The position numbers and the translations under genes were made by a program. Below are positions 1 to 7,563 of a stretch of 58,054 bases of DNA, one piece after another. The notes under the pieces are model-generated. The model saw only the letters and a list, made by a program, of their open reading frames with translations, searched no databases and was not told where the DNA came from. This DNA is from an uncultured Clostridia bacterium (GTDB taxonomy: Bacteria; Bacillota; Clostridia; Christensenellales; UBA1242). Numbering within the stretch: the first letter of the stretch is position 1; every line of letters begins with the position of its first letter. The stretch lies in contig CANQAY010000008.1 of the NCBI GenBank assembly GCA_947589025.1, positions 1 through 58,054 on the forward strand, given 5' to 3'.

Positions 1-27
1 AGTACAGCTTGTTCGACTCATTCGTTT

Positions 28-1530
28 ATGAAAACAGCAGTAATCTATGCGAGATACAGCAGCGACAACCAAACAGAGCAATCTATCGAAGGTCAACTTA
101 GAGTATGTGAGCAGTATGCCCAAAATAACGACATACTCATTTTGGACACCTACATTGATCGTGCTATGACAGGCACAAACGACAATCGACCAGATTTTCA
201 GCGAATGATTAAGGATAGCAATAAAAAAGAATTTGAATTTGTACTTGTTTACAAGATTGACAGATTTTCAAGGAACAAATACGAAACTGCAAAGTATAAA
301 AAGATTTTGAAAGACAATGGTGTAAAACTTTTATCCGCTATGGAAAATATTCCAGACACACCGGAAGGCATAATCTTGGAAAGTTTGCTTGAAGGCATGG
401 CGGAATATTACTCAGCAGAACTTGCACAGAAAGTAAAACGAGGCATGCACGAAACTCGACTAAAAGGTTACTTTCAAGGTGGCACTCTACCTTATGGATA
501 CAAACTTAACGGAAGAAAAATTGAAGTCGATGAAGATAAGAGAGAAATTGTAAAGTATATCTTTAACCAATACGCAACAGGAAAATATGTAAGCCAGATT
601 ATCAAAGAGTTGACAAGTCGAAATATATTTAATAATAAAGGCAAACCATTCTTAGCAAACGCAATTTATGGCATTCTTAACAATCAAAAATACACAGGCG
701 TTTATATTAAGGACAACGAAACATACACCAATATGTTCCCAAGAATAGTAACCGATGAAATTTACGAAAAAGTGCGTTCTAAACGGAAACAAAATGTTTA
801 TGGAAAACGCAGCATACAAACAACATATCTTTTAAGAAACAAACTTGTTTGTGGATATTGTGGCAAGCCAATAAGTGCTGAAACAGGAACATCAAGGCTT
901 GGCAAGAAAATAAATTATTACAAATGTATAGGAATTAAAAAATATCATAATGGTTGTATAAAAGAAACAATCAAGCAAGAAGTGTTAGAAGAATTTATAC
1001 TCGATGCAATAATAAAAGCTCTTAACACACCCAAGAACATAGACACAATAGTAAAAGGCATATTAGATGCACAAAACAATAAAAATAAATTACAATCATC
1101 TTTGAATGTTCTAATGAGAAACAAAAAACAACTTGAAACCACATTACAAAACATACTCAGTGCAATCGAGCAAGGCGTGGTAAACAAAACCACAAACTCA
1201 CGAATGCAAGAACTTGAAAAGCAAATAGATTTGATAGATAGACAAATCTTGATAGAAAAAAGCAAAATGAGTATTAAAATCACAGAAGAAGAGATAAGAA
1301 AATTCTATAATGAAGCATTACAAAAAGAACCATTAACTTTAATAAATTATCTTGTAAAAGAGATTAAACTATACAATGATAAAGTTGAAATAACATTTAA
1401 TAGTCCAACATTAAAAAGTCCTGACAATCAGGGCTTTTCTTTTTTATCTGAAACATTGAAAATGAAAAAACTTATACAAAACAAACCAATACCAGAAATG
1501 GTAAATATGCTTGTAAAATTTTACATATAA
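28..1530 (+). CDS. Large serine recombinase (resolvase/integrase family)
   Basis: A 500-residue site-specific recombinase that cuts and rejoins DNA through a serine-DNA covalent intermediate. The N-terminal resolvase domain (about 1-140) opens with the YARYSS motif, with the catalytic serine at 11 or 12, and has the conserved DRFSR stretch near 80. A recombinase domain follows. A zinc ribbon comes next (CGYC near 280, then a CIGI...NGC pair), and a coiled-coil segment lies around 350-420. Length fits phage, ICE or Tn4451-type integrases. No Shine-Dalgarno sequence precedes the ATG in the 27 bases visible. Codon choice (many AGA and ATA) looks unlike the genes downstream, which suggests horizontal transfer. 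It probably belongs to an integrated element extending left of the window; no cargo is visible here. Confidence 0.93.
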   Translation: MKTAVIYARYSSDNQTEQSIEGQLRVCEQYAQNNDILILDTYIDRAMTGTNDNRPDFQRMIKDSNKKEFEFVLVYKIDRFSRNKYETAKYKKILKDNGVKLLSAMENIPDTPEGIILESLLEGMAEYYSAELAQKVKRGMHETRLKGYFQGGTLPYGYKLNGRKIEVDEDKREIVKYIFNQYATGKYVSQIIKELTSRNIFNNKGKPFLANAIYGILNNQKYTGVYIKDNETYTNMFPRIVTDEIYEKVRSKRKQNVYGKRSIQTTYLLRNKLVCGYCGKPISAETGTSRLGKKINYYKCIGIKKYHNGCIKETIKQEVLEEFILDAIIKALNTPKNIDTIVKGILDAQNNKNKLQSSLNVLMRNKKQLETTLQNILSAIEQGVVNKTTNSRMQELEKQIDLIDRQILIEKSKMSIKITEEEIRKFYNEALQKEPLTLINYLVKEIKLYNDKVEITFNSPTLKSPDNQGFSFLSETLKMKKLIQNKPIPEMVNMLVKFYI

Positions 1531-1621
1531 AGCGTGGCTATTTATTCCACGGTGTTCTTGACACAGGGCTACGAATGATAAATACCACAATTAAGACAAA
1601 GAAACAAGCAATATGCTATGG

Positions 1622-1648
1622 AGCGAAAATATTTTCGCTTTTTTCTTT
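1622..1648 (+). terminator. Intrinsic terminator downstream of the recombinase
   Basis: The stem AGCGAAAAT/ATTTTCGCT is followed by a run of T. It lies about 90 bases after the recombinase stop and no other gene is nearby, so it probably ends that transcript. Confidence 0.7.
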
Positions 1649-1729
1649 TTGCCCTTGTCAATTATGTTACATTCTACGCCCTGAGTAAAGAACCTTTCGC
1701 GGCATAAACCGCCACTTTGTTAAAATAAA

Positions 1730-1766
1730 AAATCTAAATCAAACATTCTTGGTTCAATTTAGATTT
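1730..1766. repeat. 10-bp inverted repeat (hairpin)
   Basis: AAATCTAAAT is repeated in inverted orientation as ATTTAGATTT, 17 bases apart. There is no T-run directly after it. A palindrome TGGTGCACCA (1771-1780) follows. Function is unknown; it could be part of an attachment site or a hairpin of the repeat-rich gap. Confidence 0.5.
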
Positions 1767-1785
1767 GTTATGGTGCACCAAAAAA

Positions 1786-1855
1786 GAGCGTTAGCTCTTT
1801 TTTTGTTTCCCAGAAGAGTTATGGGCTAGCGCCCATCTGTGCGCTGCACAGCGAA
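1786..1855 (+). repeat. 70-base direct repeat, copy 1
   Basis: This is 70 bases long and matches 2110-2179 at all but two positions. It starts with a terminator-like hairpin (GAGC GTTA GCTC then T7) and continues with two short palindromes (GGGCTAGCGCCC and GTGCGCTGCACA). It lies in a 660-base stretch (1531-2191) in which I see no gene, only repeats and hairpins. Confidence 0.85.
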
Positions 1856-1950
1856 TCCCCATGGGGAGGCTCGGGACCCCGTCTTGCAAAGCAATCCACC
1901 CGAGGATTGACGGGCTAAAGCCCTTAATGCGAACTCCTCTGGGTGCACCA

Positions 1951-2040
1951 CGTCGTGCCACGCCACTTTGCTAAATTGCTCACAAGTTCGCAATTGTAAG
2001 CAAGTAACCTCATTGTAACATTCGTCTTATGGGGGCCCCA
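1951..2040 (+). repeat. Interspersed repeat module related to 45365-45471
   Basis: The segment with CCACGCC, TTTGCTAAA, TGCTCACAAGT and TTGTAAGC is recognisably the same as the one at 45365-45471. Both end in a G-rich GGGGCCC block. They are diverged copies of an intergenic repeat, and no protein is encoded. Confidence 0.6.
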
Positions 2041-2109
2041 ATTTTTGGCGGGCACTCCTCTTACTTTTAAAGGCACTGCGTTAACTCTTTAAAAGTTTTT
2101 TTATTTTGT

Positions 2110-2179
2110 GAGCGTTAGCTCTTTTTTTGCATCCCAGAAGAGTTATGGGCTAGCGCCCATCTGTGCGCTGCACAGCGAA
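2110..2179 (+). repeat. 70-base direct repeat, copy 2
   Basis: This is the second copy of the repeat at 1786-1855, differing by two bases after the T-run. It ends 12 bases before the 3' end of the minus-strand flippase gene. On the minus strand it could also provide 3'-end structure for that operon. Confidence 0.85.
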
Positions 2180-2191
2180 CCAATGCAAATT

Positions 2192-2533
2192 TTAAATTGC
2201 AAATAAAACAATGCCAAAAATTAAAACTATTAAGCCCAAAAATTTTATTTTGTTCATTTTTTCTTTAAAAATTGTTAGCCCAAAAATTGTTACAAAAACA
2301 TAACCTAAAGATTCTAAAATTGCGCCAGTGCCAAGAGATATGCCCTTGTAGGCAACCATTGTTAAAACAGTGCAAATTAGCAGGATGGAATAGCCTAAAA
2401 TTACCCGCCAATTAAAATATTCAAAAAATTTATTTTTGTGAGACATATTGCTGGATTTTTTTAAAAAAATTTGAGACACAGACGATAAAAACACACTTAA
2501 AATGAAAATAACAATGCACAAAATTTTATTCAT
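2192..2533 (-). CDS. Small EamA/SMR-type membrane protein (ArnF-like flippase subunit)
   Basis: A 113-residue protein with about four transmembrane helices, typical of the small multidrug resistance/DMT superfamily. It is the last gene of a minus-strand operon and overlaps its partner (2526-2903) by 8 bases. Paired four-helix proteins next to a polyprenyl-phosphate glycosyltransferase are characteristic of ArnE/ArnF, which move undecaprenyl-phosphate-sugar across the membrane. The likely role is therefore half of a heterodimeric flippase for the lipid-linked sugar made by the upstream glycosyltransferase. A drug exporter of EmrE type is possible, but the context favours the flippase. Confidence 0.75.
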   Translation of the reverse strand: MNKILCIVIFILSVFLSSVSQIFLKKSSNMSHKNKFFEYFNWRVILGYSILLICTVLTMVAYKGISLGTGAILESLGYVFVTIFGLTIFKEKMNKIKFLGLIVLIFGIVLFAI

Positions 2534-2903
2534 CTTTTTTCTCCTTGTGCGTTATTCCGTCCGATAAAACAACCAACAACACGCCAACAATAATAACAAC
2601 TGTGGCAATAATTTGTTTTACATTATAACTTTCGTTAAATGCCACAACGCCAAAAAGAATGCCCCACAAAATTGTTATTGCCTTGTTTGCATAGGCAGTT
2701 ATTAGTGGCAAATGTTTAATAACTTGTTGCCAAATAATAGCGTAAACGCCAATTGCCAAAAGCACGCAAGCGTAAAAAACAAAAAATTGCCAGCTTAAAA
2801 ACTGCTGTTTGCTTGCAAGTTTGCTAAAAAACGAGCTTAAAGCATAAACAAAAAGGCTAACATGCAAAATTAAAAGCCAAATAATTGTTTTTTTATTTTT
2901 CAT
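2526..2903 (-). CDS. Small EamA/SMR-type membrane protein (ArnE-like flippase subunit)
   Basis: A 125-residue protein with about four hydrophobic helices and a short charged C-terminal tail. I use the ATG at 2903; a GTG three codons earlier is possible. It overlaps the end of the glycosyltransferase by 11 bases and the next SMR-like gene by 8 bases, so the three are translationally coupled. Together with 2192-2533 it is predicted to form an antiparallel dimer flipping undecaprenyl-phosphate-linked sugar outward. The function is inferred from operon structure, not from specific residues. Confidence 0.75.
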   Translation of the reverse strand: MKNKKTIIWLLILHVSLFVYALSSFFSKLASKQQFLSWQFFVFYACVLLAIGVYAIIWQQVIKHLPLITAYANKAITILWGILFGVVAFNESYNVKQIIATVVIIVGVLLVVLSDGITHKEKKDE

Positions 2904-3843
2904 CTTTTGCACCAGCCTGATTGTCTTTATCTATAATTTCTCTAACAACATACTGTGGGGCGGCGTTGTTGCACATGTAAATTCTTCCAACATATTCACC
3001 AATTAGCCCAAGCACAATAAGAATTAATCCGCCCAAAATTAACATAACAATCATAATAGAGCTATAGCCAAGCGGTGCGGATTTATTTATAAAGTAATTT
3101 AAAATTATAAAAATTAAATATCCAAAGCCGCAAAAAGAAGATAAAATGCCTAAAAAGGTTGCAATTCTTAACGGCTTAACAGAAAACGAAGTGAAACCAT
3201 TAACCCACAACGATATTAGTTTGCCCAAAGTGTAACCCGATTTGCCCGATTGTCTTTCCCTATGATTAATTTCAACATTGCAAATGTTTTTTGTTGTTCT
3301 AAGCACAAGCCCAATAACATAAGGATAGCAATTTTCATATTTAATCATTTCAAGCATAACAAATTTTTTCATTGCAAAATAGCTAGTTACAGATAAATTT
3401 TTTGGTTTGTGTATCATAACTTCTGCCATTTTTGCGTTAATTTTGCTGCCAAAATTTCTAAAACCAGAATGCTTTTTGGATGGGTATTTTGCGTAAACCA
3501 CATCATAGCCCTCTTTTATTTTTGAAATTAAAGAATTAACTTCGTTGGCAGGGGTTTGCCCGTCATCGTCCATACAAACAACAATATCGCCCGTGGCAAA
3601 ATGAAAGCCTGCCATTAAAGCCGCGTGCTGACCAAAATTTTTTGCCAAATCTATGCCAATAACATTATCTTTTTTTGCCAAATTTTTTATGGTTTGCAAA
3701 GTGTCGTCAGGTGAGCTATCGTTTACTAAAATTATTTCATATTGATATGAAAGATTTTGCATGGTTAATTCAATTTCCGACACCACCCCACCAAGCGTTT
3801 TTGATGAATTGTAACAAGGTATTACAAAAGATATTTTTTCCAC
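2893..3843 (-). CDS. GT2 polyprenyl-phosphate glycosyltransferase (ArnC/GtrB/CsbB-like)
   Basis: It transfers a sugar from a nucleotide donor to undecaprenyl phosphate on the cytoplasmic face. The GT-A domain (about 1-220) has the VIPCYN start, NDSSPD, a MDDDGQ metal-binding motif near 93-98 and the SGKSGYT stretch. Two C-terminal transmembrane hairpins (about 225-295) are typical of the ArnC/GtrB/DPM1 group. I chose the GTG at 3843 because AGGAG lies six bases upstream; a TTG at 3849 would touch the SD. It is 9 bases downstream of the acetyltransferase and overlaps the flippase gene. The donor is probably the dTDP-Fuc4N(Ac) made by the divergent operon; this is inference. Confidence 0.88.
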   Translation of the reverse strand: MEKISFVIPCYNSSKTLGGVVSEIELTMQNLSYQYEIILVNDSSPDDTLQTIKNLAKKDNVIGIDLAKNFGQHAALMAGFHFATGDIVVCMDDDGQTPANEVNSLISKIKEGYDVVYAKYPSKKHSGFRNFGSKINAKMAEVMIHKPKNLSVTSYFAMKKFVMLEMIKYENCYPYVIGLVLRTTKNICNVEINHRERQSGKSGYTLGKLISLWVNGFTSFSVKPLRIATFLGILSSFCGFGYLIFIILNYFINKSAPLGYSSIMIVMLILGGLILIVLGLIGEYVGRIYMCNNAAPQYVVREIIDKDNQAGAKDEK

Positions 3844-3852
3844 AAACAACTC

Positions 3853-4383
3853 CTATTTTTTTAACACTGACATAAAAATTATGTCACAATATTTTCCATC
3901 TAAAAAAACCATATCTTTAAAAACGCCTTCTTTTTTAAACCCAGCCGCAGCATATGCTTTGTAGGCAACGTCGTTCCCTTTTAAAAGGCGCAAACTAATT
4001 CGATGCAAATTTAAATTGTTAAAACCAAAATTAACAAAAAGTTTGGTGGCCTCCCCGCCCAGGCCTTTGCCCCTAGCGGAATCTTCCCCAATAAATATGC
4101 CAAATTCGGCGCTATTATTAACTTTATCAACGTCTCTAAAATAAACCGAGCCAACCGGTGTGTTGGTGGATTTTTCTAAGATAATATACTGCACCACTTT
4201 GCCGGATTTAACTTGAGTGTTTATCCAATTATTGTGAATTTCGGCAGTAAAAGTTTCTCTAAAAATAAAATTTTTTTTAACACTGGGATTGTTGCGCCAT
4301 TTTACTATGTTGGATGTGTCCTTTAGCGTTATTGGCCTTAGCACAACTTTATTGCCTATAATTTTGTTCATAAAAATCTCCAT
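3853..4383 (-). CDS. GNAT N-acetyltransferase (RimJ/RimL or PseH type), likely amino-sugar acetylase
   Basis: A 176-residue acetyl-CoA-dependent acetyltransferase. The RimJ/RimL-like order is visible: LRPITLKD at the start, WRNNPSV, a VGSVYFRD strand, the GKGLGGEA acetyl-CoA loop near 105-112, and LHRISLR then AAGFKKEG. Among such proteins, PseH- and WecD-type enzymes N-acetylate nucleotide-linked 4-amino-4,6-dideoxy sugars. This gene is divergent from wecE, so acetylating dTDP-Fuc4N is the natural guess. A perfect TTGACA-17-TATAAT promoter ends five bases before the ATG at 4383, which implies an almost leaderless mRNA. An alternative ATG at 4371 has a GGAG seven bases upstream. Confidence 0.8.
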   Translation of the reverse strand: MEIFMNKIIGNKVVLRPITLKDTSNIVKWRNNPSVKKNFIFRETFTAEIHNNWINTQVKSGKVVQYIILEKSTNTPVGSVYFRDVDKVNNSAEFGIFIGEDSARGKGLGGEATKLFVNFGFNNLNLHRISLRLLKGNDVAYKAYAAAGFKKEGVFKDMVFLDGKYCDIIFMSVLKK

Positions 4384-4388
4384 AATCC

Positions 4389-4417
4389 ATTATAAATAAA
4401 CAAAATTTTGATGTCAA
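4389..4417 (-). promoter_or_regulatory. Sigma-A-type promoter for the acetyltransferase operon
   Basis: On the minus strand TTGACA (4412-4417), a 17-base spacer and TATAAT (4389-4394) match the consensus exactly. Only five bases separate the -10 box from the ATG at 4383. Confidence 0.8.
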
Positions 4418-4465
4418 GCATTAAATGAGAATTTTGAATTATTTTGTAAAATAGATTTAATTTAG

Positions 4466-4494
4466 TTGACTAAGATATGGGGCAATGTTATAAT
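4466..4494 (+). promoter_or_regulatory. Sigma-A-type promoter for wecE-rmlA-rmlB (leaderless geometry)
   Basis: TTGACT (4466-4471), a 17-base spacer and TATAAT (4489-4494) are followed by six bases and then ATG at 4501. Transcription should start at or next to the start codon, and no SD is present. It is divergent from the promoter at 4389-4417, so both halves of the sugar island start from one roughly 120-base region. Confidence 0.8.
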
Positions 4495-4500
4495 TTGATT

Positions 4501-5652
4501 ATGAAAAAATTTAGCATACCTTTTAACAAACCTAGCATAACAAATAAAGAAAAAAAATACGTTTTGCAAGCGCTTTACAGCAACAAATTATGTGGCGATG
4601 GCGCATTTACAAAAAAAGTTAATAATTTGTTTAAAGAAAAGTTTAATGTAAACAATTTTTTGTTAACCACATCTTGTAGTTCTGCGTTGGATATGTCCGC
4701 CATTCTTTTAGACTTAAAAAAGGGTGACGAAGTTATTTTGCCATCTTACACTTTTGTTTCAACGGCAAACGCCGTTGTTTTAAGGGGGGCAACGCCAGTT
4801 TTTTGCGATGTTGAAAAAGACACAATGAACATAAATGCCAATCTTATAGAGGGGCTTATAACAAGCAAAACCAAAGCAATTTATGTTGTGCATTATGCCG
4901 GCGTTGTTTGCGATATGGATAAAATAATGGCCATTGCTAAAAAACACAATATTTATGTGGTGGAAGATGCTGCGCAAGCGGTTGGATCTTATTATAAAGG
5001 CAAGGCGGCAGGCACAATTGGCGATATGGGTTGTTACAGCTTTCATGAAACAAAAAATTATGCCATGGGTGAAGGTGGCGCTTTAATAGTAAATAATCCT
5101 AAATTTTTAGAGCGTGCCGAAATTATACGTGAAAAGGGCACAAACCGAAGCCAATTTTTGCGTGGGCAAATTGATAAATATACCTGGCAAGATGCCGGCT
5201 CATCATTTTTGCCATCAGAAATTTTGGCTGCCCTGTTGCTTGCTCAACTTGAACGATTTGACGAAATTATGGCAAAGCGTTTAAACATTTGGCACACATA
5301 TCACACTCAATTAAAAAAGCTTGAAGATAAAGGCCTTATTGAATTAGAAAAAGAACCTGTTAACGGCTCAACGCTTAATGCCCACATGTTTTATGTTTTG
5401 GCAAAAGATATTGAAGAGAGAACGCAGCTTATTAGTTATTTAAAATCAAAAAATATTAGCACGGCTTTCCATTATGTTCCTTTGCACTCTGCCCCTTTTG
5501 CAAAACGCATTTTAAAAGAGATGCCAGATTTGCCAGTTACCGATAGTTATTCTGCCAGATTGTTGCGCTTGCCAATGTTTGCCGATTTAACAAATAAAGA
5601 AGTTGAATATGTTATAAACAGCATTTATGAATTTTATAAGGAGAACAGATGA
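4501..5652 (+). CDS. wecE: dTDP-4-amino-4,6-dideoxygalactose transaminase (WecE/RffA)
   Basis: A PLP-dependent sugar aminotransferase of the DegT/DnrJ/EryC1 family, converting dTDP-4-keto-6-deoxyglucose to dTDP-Fuc4N with glutamate as amino donor. It closely resembles Escherichia coli WecE as I remember it: the SGKLCGDG-like start, LPSYTFVSTANA, VHYAGV, VVEDAAQ, and FHETKNY with the PLP lysine at about 185. The IREKGTNRSQF block and HMFYV follow. Length (383 residues) is normal. I start at 4501 rather than an in-frame ATG at 4477, because 4477 lies inside the promoter. Its stop overlaps the rmlA start in ATGA. WecE normally belongs to enterobacterial common antigen synthesis, so a monoderm copy is notable. 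Confidence 0.92.
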   Translation: MKKFSIPFNKPSITNKEKKYVLQALYSNKLCGDGAFTKKVNNLFKEKFNVNNFLLTTSCSSALDMSAILLDLKKGDEVILPSYTFVSTANAVVLRGATPVFCDVEKDTMNINANLIEGLITSKTKAIYVVHYAGVVCDMDKIMAIAKKHNIYVVEDAAQAVGSYYKGKAAGTIGDMGCYSFHETKNYAMGEGGALIVNNPKFLERAEIIREKGTNRSQFLRGQIDKYTWQDAGSSFLPSEILAALLLAQLERFDEIMAKRLNIWHTYHTQLKKLEDKGLIELEKEPVNGSTLNAHMFYVLAKDIEERTQLISYLKSKNISTAFHYVPLHSAPFAKRILKEMPDLPVTDSYSARLLRLPMFADLTNKEVEYVINSIYEFYKENR

Positions 5653-6521
5653 AAGGAATAATTTTAGCCGGAGGCAAAGGCACGCGGCTTTATCCAATAA
5701 CAAAAGTTGTATCAAAACAGCTGCTTCAAATTTACGATAAGCCATTAATTTATTATCCACTTTCCACATTAATGTTGGCAGGAATTAAAGATATTTTAAT
5801 TATTTGCGCGCCTGAATCGATTGAACAATATAAATCCCTTTTAGGAGACGGCAAAGATATTGGCTTAAATTTGCAATATAAAGTGCAAGAAAAGCCAAAC
5901 GGGCTTGCTGAAGCATTTATTATTGGTGAAGATTTTATAAAAAAAGATAATGTTTGTTTAATTTTGGGAGATAACTTTTTTTACGGGCATGGTTTTTCAA
6001 AATATTTGCAAGAAGGTGCCAACTTAAAACATGGAGCCATGATTTTGGGTTGCAAGGTTAAAGACCCTACTCAATTTGGCGTTATTGAAGTGGATAACAA
6101 CAACAATGTTATTTCCATTGAAGAAAAACCCGCACAACCAAAATCTAATTTGGCGGTGCCGGGGTTATACTTTTTTGATAATAAAGTTATTGAAATTGCA
6201 AAGAAAATTAAACCTTCTAAACGTGGGGAATTAGAAATTGTTTCGGTTATTGAAGAATATATGAAACAAAAACAGCTAAAAGCAAACATTGTGGGCCGTG
6301 GCTTGGCTTGGCTGGATACGGGAACGCCGCAAGGGTTAAAAAATGCTTCGGATTTTGTTCAAATTATTCAAAATGCACAAGGGTTTTACATTGCCTGCCT
6401 TGAAGAAATTGCTTATAACATGAACTTTATAAATTATGAGCAACTTAAAAAATTGGGCGAACTATTGAAACAGTCGGATTACGGACAATATATTTTAAAA
6501 TTGGAGAAAGAAAATGATTAA
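5649..6521 (+). CDS. rmlA: Glucose-1-phosphate thymidylyltransferase
   Basis: It makes dTDP-glucose from dTTP and glucose-1-phosphate, the first step toward dTDP-deoxysugars. The N-terminus has the nucleotidyltransferase signature GGKGTRLYP and then SKQLLQIYDKP. LGDNFFYG holds the metal-binding aspartate, and VIEVD, EEKP and WLDTGTP follow in the usual order. At 290 residues it is the normal RmlA length. GGAG lies just upstream of the ATG, and the start overlaps the wecE stop by four bases, so translation is coupled. The symbol rfbA is a synonym. Confidence 0.97.
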   Translation: MKGIILAGGKGTRLYPITKVVSKQLLQIYDKPLIYYPLSTLMLAGIKDILIICAPESIEQYKSLLGDGKDIGLNLQYKVQEKPNGLAEAFIIGEDFIKKDNVCLILGDNFFYGHGFSKYLQEGANLKHGAMILGCKVKDPTQFGVIEVDNNNNVISIEEKPAQPKSNLAVPGLYFFDNKVIEIAKKIKPSKRGELEIVSVIEEYMKQKQLKANIVGRGLAWLDTGTPQGLKNASDFVQIIQNAQGFYIACLEEIAYNMNFINYEQLKKLGELLKQSDYGQYILKLEKEND

Positions 6522-7563
6522 AACATATTTAGTTACCGGTGGCGCCGGATTTATAGGTTCAAATTTTATACAATATATATTAAATAAATATAAGAACGAC
6601 ATTTTTGTTATTAATTTGGATAAACTTACCTATGCGGGCAACCTTAACAATTTGAAAAGTGTTGAAAAAAACAAAAATTATGTTTTTGTAAAAGGCGACA
6701 TTTGTGACAAAAAATTGGTTGCCAATTTGTTTAAAAAATATAATATAGATTATGTTGTAAATTTTGCAGCAGAAAGCCATGTGGATAGGTCAATAAATTC
6801 GGCTGAAGAATTTGTTACAACCAATGTTTATGGAACATTTAATTTGCTTGAAAACGCAAAAAAGGCTTGGCAAACAGGGGAAGATTGTTATAAGGCCGGT
6901 GTTAAATATTTGCAAGTTTCCACAGACGAAGTGTATGGCGCATTAACGGAAAAAGAAAGCAGCTTTACAGAAAAAACTCCAATTTGCCCGCACTCCCCCT
7001 ATTCCGCATCTAAGGCAGGGGCGGATATGTTGGTTAAATCTTTTTATGACACACACAAAATGCCTTTAAACATCACCAGATGTTCAAACAACTATGGGCC
7101 ATATCAGTTCCCAGAAAAGCTTATTCCTTTAATGTTTATTAAATGCAAAAACAAACAGCAACTGCCTGTTTATGGAACCGGCTTAAATGTTAGAGATTGG
7201 CTATATGTAACCGACCATTGCTCGGCAATTGATTTGGTTTTAAGAAAGGCAAAACCGGGCGAAATTTATAACATTGGCGGCAACAACGAAAAGAACAATT
7301 TGTATATTGTAAATTACATAATTAACTATTTAAGCAAACATTTTGATAAAACCATTTCGCCAGATTTAATTACATTTGTTAAAGATAGAAAAGGTCACGA
7401 TTTTAGATATTCAATAAATTCTTCAAAAATTCAAAAGGAGCTTGGGTGGAAGCCTGAAGTTAGTTTTGAAAAAGGCATTGAACTTACCATGAATTGGTAT
7501 TTAAAAAACGATAAATGGATAAAGGATGTTTTAGATGGAAGTTACAAAAATAAAACAACCTAA
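6514..7563 (+). CDS. rmlB: dTDP-glucose 4,6-dehydratase
   Basis: An NAD-dependent short-chain dehydrogenase-type enzyme that converts dTDP-glucose to dTDP-4-keto-6-deoxyglucose, the substrate of WecE. It shows the GGAGFIGSNF Rossmann loop at 9-18, FAAESHVDRS, the catalytic STDEVYG segment, and YSASKAG with the Tyr-Lys pair. RCSNNYGPYQFPEK and NVRDWLYV follow. Length (349 residues) is normal. It overlaps rmlA by 8 bases and the following membrane gene by 29 bases. No rmlC or rmlD is nearby, so the keto intermediate is more likely routed to Fuc4N than to rhamnose. Synonym rfbB. Confidence 0.97.
   Translation: MIKTYLVTGGAGFIGSNFIQYILNKYKNDIFVINLDKLTYAGNLNNLKSVEKNKNYVFVKGDICDKKLVANLFKKYNIDYVVNFAAESHVDRSINSAEEFVTTNVYGTFNLLENAKKAWQTGEDCYKAGVKYLQVSTDEVYGALTEKESSFTEKTPICPHSPYSASKAGADMLVKSFYDTHKMPLNITRCSNNYGPYQFPEKLIPLMFIKCKNKQQLPVYGTGLNVRDWLYVTDHCSAIDLVLRKAKPGEIYNIGGNNEKNNLYIVNYIINYLSKHFDKTISPDLITFVKDRKGHDFRYSINSSKIQKELGWKPEVSFEKGIELTMNWYLKNDKWIKDVLDGSYKNKTT

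Noticed and set aside
1938-1952. tRNA 3' ends near GGTGCACCA at 1771 and 1940
   Set aside because: The strings are palindromic or isolated; no cloverleaf arms can be found upstream.
2192-2903. Paired SMR drug efflux pump
   Set aside because: Not excluded, but overlap with a polyprenyl-phosphate glycosyltransferase makes an ArnE/F-like flippase the better reading.
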